Shown here one piece after another: positions 57,030-64,000 of a DNA stretch of 64,000 nucleotides. The translations under genes and the position numbers were made by a program. Where the stretch lies: positions 248,001-312,000 of the forward strand of contig NZ_VFNV01000001.1 of the NCBI RefSeq assembly GCF_006715765.1, written 5' to 3'. The notes under the pieces are model-generated. The model had not been told where the DNA came from. It did no database searches and was given only the letters and a program-made list of their open reading frames with translations. Numbering within the stretch: the first letter of the stretch is position 1; each line of letters opens with the position of its first letter. Origin of the DNA: Rarobacter incanus. GTDB taxonomy: Bacteria > Actinomycetota > Actinomycetes > Actinomycetales > Cellulomonadaceae.

Positions 57030-57470
57030 ATGACACACGTGGTGGTTATGAATGGACCGAACTTGGGGCGGCTCGGAGTGCGCGAACCGGAAGTATACGG
57101 GGCGCTGAGCATGGAGGACCTGCGCCAGCAGGTCGCGTCCTGGGCGGCCGACCTGGGGCTGGAGGCGGAAGTGCGGCAGACCGATTCCGAAGCGGAACTC
57201 GTCGGGTGGTTGCATCAGGCGGTCGACAGCGGTAGCGATGTTGTCCTGAATCCCGCCGCGTTCACCCACTATTCCTATGCGCTGCGCGATGCGGCCGCCA
57301 TGGTCACAAAGGGCGGACTGCGGCTCATCGAGGTGCACATCTCCAACCCATATGCGCGCGAGGAATTCCGTCACCGTTCAGTTGTTGGGCCCGTCGCCAC
57401 CGGAACCATCGCCGGATTTGGGTTCGATTCCTACCGGCTGGCGCTGAGCGCCTTGGCAGGCGGGCGCTGA
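57030..57470 (+). CDS. aroQ: Type II 3-dehydroquinate dehydratase
   Basis: 146 aa, normal length. It removes water from 3-dehydroquinate with anti chemistry. N-G-P-N-L-G-R-L-G (about 8-16), catalytic Tyr in E-V-Y-G, N-P-A-A-F-T-H-Y-S (about 74-82) and E-V-H-I-S-N-P (His of the active site) are all present. In related genomes it directly follows aroB; here the ABC exporter and repeats separate them. Confidence 0.95.
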   Translation: MTHVVVMNGPNLGRLGVREPEVYGALSMEDLRQQVASWAADLGLEAEVRQTDSEAELVGWLHQAVDSGSDVVLNPAAFTHYSYALRDAAAMVTKGGLRLIEVHISNPYAREEFRHRSVVGPVATGTIAGFGFDSYRLALSALAGGR

Positions 57471-57553
57471 GCGCCTTGGCTGCCGGGCGCTGAGAGGTTG
57501 CGCGCTGAGCGGATGCGCTGGGACTTGACATAGGGTGAGTCCACGGCGATTTT
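57471..57553. repeat. Short GCGCTGAGCGCCTTGGC repeats after aroQ
   Basis: GCGCTGAGCGCCTTGGC occurs twice (about 57441 and 57466), partly inside the end of aroQ, followed by two more GCGCTGAG fragments. No terminator with a T run is seen. Confidence 0.5.
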
Positions 57554-57601
57554 GTCAACGATATGGCATTGATAGGTCGCTAGAAATCATATATGGTTGA
57601 C
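57554..57601 (+). promoter_or_regulatory. Leaderless promoter with overlapping inverted repeat before the SatD-like gene
   Basis: TTGATA (57569-57574) and TATGGT (57592-57597) are 17 bp apart, and the ATG follows 6 nt after the -10, so the mRNA should be leaderless. An inverted repeat GTCAACGATAT (57554-57564) / ATATGGTTGAC (57591-57601) matches in 10 of 11 positions and covers the -10 box. This is a probable operator; the HTH protein it precedes is a candidate to bind it. Confidence 0.6.
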
Positions 57602-57603
57602 GA

Positions 57604-58503
57604 ATGTTCGTTCTCACGATAGACCAGGACCGATCGCGCGCAAGCGTTGATCGCGTCCCGGAACTAGTTGAGCAACTCGCGGCTCTTGCCGGCGCCAAAG
57701 GGCAGCGCGCAGTGGGTGCCGATCCGGGTGCATGCAAAAGCAGAATGATAGACGGCTGGTTGTTGCCCCCAGAAAGAACTGTGGGAGACGAGTTGCAAGC
57801 GGTGACGCCGTCGCCGCGCATCGTCGTTGATGCCGTTCGCCTAGCATTACGCTCCGGCCACTGGCAGATTGGCATTGGAATCGGCGCAATCGAGGAAACT
57901 GGCGCAGGCACAAGCCGGGAGGCACGGGGACCGGCATTCCTTGCAGCCCGTAAAGCCGTGGAACGCGCCCGCGGCAGGCGCATCCCGCAACCCGTTGCGG
58001 TTGAATCCGCAACCGACCCATCTGGCGCATCCGTCGCCGATACTGAGGCCCTGTTCCAGTTCGTCGCCGCCATGTACGGGCTACGGTCAACGCGCGGATG
58101 GGAACTGATAGATCGAGCAGCCGGCGACCCTATCTCTGTGCCACGCTCCGAAGATGCGCCCGGACCGACCATGGCGCAACCCCGAGGATCAAAAGTGGCG
58201 CCCAGCATTGGTTGGGTGGATGCGCGAACGGCTGACATTTCGGTATCTGACATGGCTCGTGACTTAGGGGTGAGCCGGCAAGCAGTGTCGCAACAACTGC
58301 GCCGAGCCTTTTGGCAGGAAGAAATTGCCATAGTCCCGCTATTAGAACGACTTGTTCAGCGGGCCCACAATGTCTCGGGACCAGGGGACCGCGGCGCCGA
58401 AAATGCGGGCGACACCACAGCACCAGCGGACCGCGGCACCGAGCATGCCGCAGACGCCGCAGAATCATTGGACCGCGGCGCCGCGCAGGGGGTACGAAAA
58501 TGA
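57604..58503 (+). CDS. SatD-like protein with helix-turn-helix
   Basis: 299 aa. The N-terminal half begins F-V-L-T-I-D-Q-D-R-S-R-A (about 2-13) and resembles the SatD family, found in other actinobacteria beside a small membrane protein. A helix-turn-helix is visible at about 215-236 (S-D-M-A-R-D-L-G-V-S-R-Q-A-V-S-Q-Q-L). The last 45 residues are a low-complexity tail with three D-R-G-[AT]-[EA] units. A regulatory role is inferred from the HTH and from the operator-like repeat in its own promoter. The stop overlaps the next gene (ATGA). Confidence 0.65.
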   Translation: MFVLTIDQDRSRASVDRVPELVEQLAALAGAKGQRAVGADPGACKSRMIDGWLLPPERTVGDELQAVTPSPRIVVDAVRLALRSGHWQIGIGIGAIEETGAGTSREARGPAFLAARKAVERARGRRIPQPVAVESATDPSGASVADTEALFQFVAAMYGLRSTRGWELIDRAAGDPISVPRSEDAPGPTMAQPRGSKVAPSIGWVDARTADISVSDMARDLGVSRQAVSQQLRRAFWQEEIAIVPLLERLVQRAHNVSGPGDRGAENAGDTTAPADRGTEHAADAAESLDRGAAQGVRK

Positions 58504-58883
58504 TCCAAATAGCCGTGGCCGCCCTAACCATGATTGTCGCGGTTGTGGGAGGCTACTGGTTCACAGTGGTTGTGCTGCGATTGGCAGATCGCGCCGGACG
58601 GGCGCGGGATGCCGAAGAACGCCCCGGCCCGGAATCAGCCAAGGCCGTCCAAGCACTACGCGGTGGCCGGTGGATCGGTTACCTGGAACGACTTGGCGTG
58701 GCCGGCGCAATCCTAGGTGGGCAGGTGTCCTTGGTCGCGATACTGGTTGCCATTAAGGGCCTGGGGCGTTTTTCTGAGTTGCAGAACAATCCCGATGCAT
58801 CTGAAAGATTCGTTATCGGCAGCCTTGCCTCGATCCTGTGGGCGGCAGCCTGCGGCGGAGTGGGGCACTACTTCATTTCGTAA
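58500..58883 (+). CDS. Small membrane protein partner of the SatD-like gene
   Basis: 127 aa starting in an ATGA overlap with the SatD-like gene. Three hydrophobic segments are visible (about 3-25, 66-86 and 103-122) with a charged region (R-A-G-R-A-R-D-A-E-E-R) between the first two. No known family was recognised. Translational coupling suggests the two proteins act together. Confidence 0.65.
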   Translation: MIQIAVAALTMIVAVVGGYWFTVVVLRLADRAGRARDAEERPGPESAKAVQALRGGRWIGYLERLGVAGAILGGQVSLVAILVAIKGLGRFSELQNNPDASERFVIGSLASILWAAACGGVGHYFIS

Positions 58884-59016
58884 TAGCTACGCGTCGTAGC
58901 GGCGTTGCGGACCCGGCATCCGCGCCCACCCAAATGGGGTGCGTCCGCCGCAGCGTCACGGCACGCGGGCGCGCCCGTGCAACAGGCCAGTGGCGCGAAC
59001 CTGCGCCCAATGCCGC

Positions 59017-59022
59017 TAGAAT
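59017..59022 (+). promoter_or_regulatory. -10 box of efp
   Basis: TAGAAT matches the -10 consensus in five of six positions and gives a leader of about 40 nt containing the GAAAGG ribosome site. No -35 consensus is visible. Confidence 0.45.
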
Positions 59023-59066
59023 TGCTTCCCGGTTCGAAACTTACCTCAACAATCGAAAGGTCCATT

Positions 59067-59630
59067 GTGGCGACGACCAACGACATAAAGAACGGCACAG
59101 TCCTGAACCTGGACGGCCAGCTGTGGAACGTCATCGAGTTCCAGCACGTCAAGCCCGGTAAGGGCGGCGCGTTCGTTCGGACGAAGCTGAAGAACGTGAC
59201 CTCGGGCAAGGTCGTCGACAAGACTTTCAACGCCGGCCTGAAGATCGAGACCGCGAACGTCGACAAGTCCGACATGGAATACCTGTACCACGACGGTTCG
59301 GACTACATCTTCATGAACACCTCGACCTACGACCAGGTCGCCATCCCCGACGCGATCGTCGGGGACGCGAAGGACTTCCTGCTCGAAAACACGGTCGTGC
59401 AGATCGCTTCGCATGAGGGAACCGCGCTCTACATCGACCTGCCGTCGTCGGTGGTGCTGGAAATCACGTACACCGAGCCGGGCCTGCAGGGCGACCGTTC
59501 CACCGGTGGCACCAAGCCCGCCACCCTAGAGACCGGCGCGCAGATTCAGGTGCCGCTCTTCGTTGAACAGGGAACCAAGGTCAAGGTCGACACCCGCGAC
59601 CGGTCGTACCTCGGCCGCGTCAATGACTAA
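59067..59630 (+). CDS. efp: Elongation factor P
   Basis: 187 aa from the GTG at 59067; sequence upstream in frame has no homology. EF-P helps the ribosome pass polyproline stretches. It has the three-domain KOW/OB/OB layout, with the tip loop K-P-G-K-G-G-A (Lys32) that contacts the peptidyl-tRNA. The many Pro-rich proteins in this window (pilT, the gene at 15738-16493) would be clients. It overlaps nusB by 8 bp. Confidence 0.96.
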   Translation: MATTNDIKNGTVLNLDGQLWNVIEFQHVKPGKGGAFVRTKLKNVTSGKVVDKTFNAGLKIETANVDKSDMEYLYHDGSDYIFMNTSTYDQVAIPDAIVGDAKDFLLENTVVQIASHEGTALYIDLPSSVVLEITYTEPGLQGDRSTGGTKPATLETGAQIQVPLFVEQGTKVKVDTRDRSYLGRVND

Positions 59631-60051
59631 GGTCCGCTCCCGCACCAAGGCACGCAGGCGCGCCCTCGACATCCTTTTCGAGGCAGAGCAGCGCGGCGTC
59701 GCGCCGACGGTCGTGCTTGCCGACAGGTTGATCGAGCCCGGGCCGCGCCAAACGCCGCCCCCCGCCTACGCAGCCGAGATCGTGCAGGGCGTCTCCGACC
59801 ACCTTGCAGAGATCGACGAGATCCTCTCGACGTATTCCCACGGTTGGACGATCGAGCGCATGCCCGCCGTTGACCGCACGGGGCTGCGCATCGGGGTTTG
59901 GGAATTGCTGTACGGCAACGATGTTCCGTCCGGGGTCGTCTTGGACGAGATCACGACGATGGCCAAGGAACTATCCACAGACGAATCGCCAAACTTCGTC
60001 AACGGCCTGCTCGGACGCGTGGTGCAGGTACTCCCGATGCTGCGCGCCTAG
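59623..60051 (+). CDS. nusB: Transcription antitermination factor NusB
   Basis: 142 aa from the ATG at 59623, inside the end of efp. It is an all-helical protein that, with NusE, binds boxA RNA to keep rRNA transcription processive. R[15 protein letters not shown] near the start, V-D-R-x-G-L-R-I-G-x-W-E-L-L and F-V-N-G-L-L-G-R-V are diagnostic. Length is normal. Confidence 0.95.
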   Translation: MTKVRSRTKARRRALDILFEAEQRGVAPTVVLADRLIEPGPRQTPPPAYAAEIVQGVSDHLAEIDEILSTYSHGWTIERMPAVDRTGLRIGVWELLYGNDVPSGVVLDEITTMAKELSTDESPNFVNGLLGRVVQVLPMLRA

Positions 60052-60109
60052 CAGCGGGCGCAACGCGACGCCAGGAGCGAACAACGACGGAACCTACGGT
60101 TGCGTAAGT

Positions 60110-60115
60110 TAGGCT
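60110..60115 (+). promoter_or_regulatory. -10 box of the acyl-CoA ligase gene, leaderless arrangement
   Basis: TAGGCT is followed by six bases (TGAGGC) and the GTG start, again placing the transcription start at the start codon. A -35 match is not apparent. Confidence 0.5.
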
Positions 60116-60121
60116 TGAGGC

Positions 60122-62050
60122 GTGAGCGAAGAAGCCTCGATGGCCTTTGATGAGTCCGTGTTCGTGACGCCGGAAGGCACGTATCGGGATGCCCCGACCG
60201 TGCCGCGCGACATTGAAGTGCCCAACGAATCGGTGTTGGCCGCGTTCGAACGCGCCATCCGGGCCAACCCGCAGCGCACGGCCCTGTACTTCATGGGCGC
60301 CAAGACCACCTATTACGACCTGGGCGTGCAGGTTCTGCGCGCGGCGAACGCGTTGCGCTCGCTCGGCGTCACGGCGGGGGACAGAGTAGCCATCGCGTTG
60401 CCGAACTGCCCCGCCCACGTCGTCGCCTTCCTGGCGACCCTGCGGCTTGGCGCAGTAGTTGTTGAACACAATCCGTTGTATTCGGCGGCAGAACTGGAAC
60501 GCCAGCTGAACTCTTCGGGTTCCTCGGTCGTCATAGCCTGGCAGCCAACCGCCGTGCGCGTATCGGAGGTTATCAAGCGGACGCAGGCGCACACGCTCAT
60601 CAGCGTCGACGTTTCCAAGGACCTGCCCTTCTTGAAACGAATCGCCTTGCACCTGCCGGTCAAGAAGGCGCGGGAAACCAAGGCGCAGTTGACCCAGACG
60701 CCGCCGACCAGTGCGATTGACTGGCACAAACTGGTCGGGAGAACTCGTCCCATACTGCAATCCCATCCCTACCCTCAGCCCGCCGACACCGCGCTTTTGC
60801 AATACACGGGCGGCACGACCGGGGAACCGCGCGGCGCAGTGATCACGCACCGCAACCTGGTAGCGAACGCCATCCAGGGGCAGGCATGGACTGGGCTCGA
60901 CGCATCCGACCCGAACCCCGCGGTCATGTACGGCGTGCTGCCGCTATTCCACGCGTACGGGATGACGCTGACCTTCATCTTCGGTCTGCGCGTGGGCGGA
61001 ACGATCGTGCTTTTCCCCAAGTTCTCCGCCGACGACGTGGTCGCCACTCAGCGCCGGATTCCCGGAACGTTCATGGCGGCCGTCCCGCCGATGCTGGACC
61101 GGATCGTGGCCGCCGAACGCAAGCACAAGGCCGACTTCTCCTCCATGACCTACGTGCTTTCCGGCGCCATGGCGCTGCCGAAGTCGACCGCGCAAGCCTG
61201 GGAGCACCTCACCGGCGGCTACGTGATCGAGGGCTACGGGATGACGGAATGCTCGCCGGTTGCGCTTGGTAACCCGATCGGTCCCAAGCGCCGCCCCGGC
61301 TGGCTGGGCCTGCCGTTCCCCTCCACGCACATCCGCCTGGCGGACCAGGACGACCCGACCCGCGACGCCGAACCGGGCACGCGCGGCGAGTTGCTGATCC
61401 GCGGCCCGCAGGTGTTCGGCGGGTACTGGGGCGAATTGGACGACGAGCAACCGTGGGTGTGGCGCGGCGAGGAGAAGTGGCTGCGCACCGGGGACGTGGT
61501 CGAGGTCGACGAATTCGGGTTCGTCAAGCTGGTCGATCGGGTCAAGGAAATGATCATCACCGGCGGATTCAAGGTGTACCCCTCGCAGGTCGAGGCGGTT
61601 TTGACCCAGATGCCGGGCGTTTTGGAGGCCGCGGTCGTTGGCATGCCGGGCGGCGACCTGGGAGAGCGGGTTGTGGCCGCCTTGGTGCTCCCGGATGCGG
61701 ACGCGCCGCAGCTGCCCGACATCGACCTGCCCAGCGTTTCGGTGCCCCACGTTGACCTGCCGCACCTGAAGGTCCCGCACCTCGAAATGCCCAAGATGGA
61801 GCTGCCGAAGGTCGATCTGTCCAAGGTAGAGCTGCCGAAGGTCGACCTGTCCAAGGTGGATCTGCCCCACGTGGACCTGGACGCCGTGCGCGCTTGGTGC
61901 TCCGAACACCTAGCCCGCTACGCGATCCCCAAGGAGATCGTCATCGTCAAGGAATTGCCCAAGTCCCAGATCGGCAAGGTGCTGCGCCGGGTCGTGCGCG
62001 ACGATCTGGCGAAAAAGCGCGACGACGGGGACAAGCAAGATAATTCCTGA
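60122..62050 (+). CDS. Long-chain fatty acid-CoA ligase with VDLPK-type repeat insertion
   Basis: 642 aa AMP-forming acyl-CoA synthetase. The GTG at 60122 is 6 nt after a -10 box. The ATP motif Y-T-G-G-T-T-G-E-P-R-G (about 229), G-Y-G-M-T-E-C, the T-G-D-V hinge region and the catalytic Lys in Q-I-G-K-V-L-R-R are present. Within the C-terminal lid, at about 525-588, is an insert of pentamer-like repeats (L-P-K-V-D-L-S-K-V-E and relatives) that ordinary FadD enzymes lack. It lies between the V-V-A-A-L-V-L strand and the helix before L-A-R-Y-A-I-P-K. The insert may form an extended or amphipathic structure that contacts the membrane. Confidence 0.9.
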   Translation: MSEEASMAFDESVFVTPEGTYRDAPTVPRDIEVPNESVLAAFERAIRANPQRTALYFMGAKTTYYDLGVQVLRAANALRSLGVTAGDRVAIALPNCPAHVVAFLATLRLGAVVVEHNPLYSAAELERQLNSSGSSVVIAWQPTAVRVSEVIKRTQAHTLISVDVSKDLPFLKRIALHLPVKKARETKAQLTQTPPTSAIDWHKLVGRTRPILQSHPYPQPADTALLQYTGGTTGEPRGAVITHRNLVANAIQGQAWTGLDASDPNPAVMYGVLPLFHAYGMTLTFIFGLRVGGTIVLFPKFSADDVVATQRRIPGTFMAAVPPMLDRIVAAERKHKADFSSMTYVLSGAMALPKSTAQAWEHLTGGYVIEGYGMTECSPVALGNPIGPKRRPGWLGLPFPSTHIRLADQDDPTRDAEPGTRGELLIRGPQVFGGYWGELDDEQPWVWRGEEKWLRTGDVVEVDEFGFVKLVDRVKEMIITGGFKVYPSQVEAVLTQMPGVLEAAVVGMPGGDLGERVVAALVLPDADAPQLPDIDLPSVSVPHVDLPHLKVPHLEMPKMELPKVDLSKVELPKVDLSKVDLPHVDLDAVRAWCSEHLARYAIPKEIVIVKELPKSQIGKVLRRVVRDDLAKKRDDGDKQDNS

Positions 62051-62105
62051 CGAGGCCCCCGCCCCCGCACCCCGCCCCGCCGCCGCCGGGACGTTCGGCC
62101 TGGGG

Positions 62106-62111
62106 TAGTAT
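62106..62111 (+). promoter_or_regulatory. -10 box of the pyr operon
   Basis: TAGTAT gives a predicted start near 62118 and a leader of about 52 nt that contains the PyrR-binding element. A -35 match is not apparent. Confidence 0.45.
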
Positions 62112-62130
62112 TGCCACTCGGAAACTTCTT

Positions 62131-63745
<1,615 letters not shown>

Positions 63746-63749
<4 letters not shown>

Positions 63750-64000
63750 GCGCCACCAGCGCACCGCCCACCGGAACACAGCAGGTCCTGCTGACGAACG
63801 TCTCCGTACTGGGTGAAAAAGACCGGGACGTGCTGGTCGCTGGCGAAACGATTGCGGCGATTGCGGGGGCGGGGGAACTCGTCGATCAAGCGCGCAAGGA
63901 CGGTGCAAGCGTCGTTGACGGGGCCGGTCTGATACTGCTACCGGGGCTGGTTGATTTGCACACCCACCTGCGCGAACCCGGCCGCGAGGACGCCGAAACG
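63746..64000 (+). CDS. pyrC: Dihydroorotase, 5' part (cut by window end)
   Basis: The first 85 codons lie in the window. The ATG at 63746 overlaps the pyrB stop (ATGA), with GAAGGAG upstream. The metal-binding motif [10 protein letters not shown] (about residues 71-80) identifies a class I amidohydrolase of the dihydroorotase type. It closes carbamoyl-aspartate to dihydroorotate. The remainder is outside the window. Confidence 0.93.

Overview
The window comes from a high-GC Gram-positive actinobacterium. The evidence is the GC-rich codon use, GTG and leaderless starts, an actinobacterial PyrR leader, a monoderm type IV pilus set without PilP/PilQ, and the gene order rarA / rpsD-DUF948-alaS-ruvX-mltG-aroE / aroC-aroK-aroB / aroQ-efp-nusB / pyrR-pyrB-pyrC, which resembles Micrococcales/Actinomycetales genomes. 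The genus cannot be fixed from the sequence alone. No tRNA, rRNA, CRISPR array or transposase was seen.

Layout. 1-5658: a very large secreted multi-domain surface protein. 5810-10181: a class I amidotransferase and guaB1 (minus strand), then dxs. 10427-13492: a secreted protein with two YdcF-type domains (minus). 13911-17976: aspS, a small membrane protein (minus) and rarA. 17977-24545: an accessory stretch between rarA and rpsD with a secreted PAP2-type phosphatase, an orphan AbiEi-like/nuclease-like gene of lower GC, and two tandem-repeat arrays (five 93-bp units, nine 55-bp palindromic units). 24546-31838: the conserved block rpsD, DUF948, alaS, ruvX, mltG, aroE. 31955-46870: a complete monoderm type IV pilus locus (pilB, pilT, pilC, two small pilins, three minor-pilin-like genes of which two are very large, pilD, pilM, pilN, pilO). 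47024-51055: a secreted fibronectin type III protein. 51110-54148: aroC-aroK-aroB. 54165-54753: a second palindromic-repeat cluster, followed by an ABC exporter pair (minus). 57030-64000: aroQ, a SatD-like HTH protein with a small membrane protein, efp, nusB, a long-chain acyl-CoA ligase, and pyrR-pyrB-pyrC (pyrC cut by the window edge).

How parts work together. Three of the four large secreted proteins (178-5658, 10427-13492, 18338-21991) end in the same lysine-rich beta-type module and each has a near-palindromic LacI-type site with core GACAGCGTTGTC upstream, so they look like a co-regulated, sortase-independent surface system. Two of them carry discoidin (F5/8C)-like domains with the pattern S-x-N-D-x(3)-R-D-P-K-x-W. 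The same module ends an 820-residue prepilin-like protein in the pilus locus, and another pilin-like protein ends in a QxW (ricin-like) region. This suggests a pilus tip built for glycan or surface binding that shares binding modules with the secreted enzymes. The aro genes supply chorismate and the pyr genes UMP; pyrR is preceded by a PyrR-binding leader that encloses its ribosome binding site. Several genes (guaB1, aroQ, the satD-like gene, acyl-CoA ligase) have a -10 box exactly 6 nt before the start codon, which predicts leaderless mRNAs.
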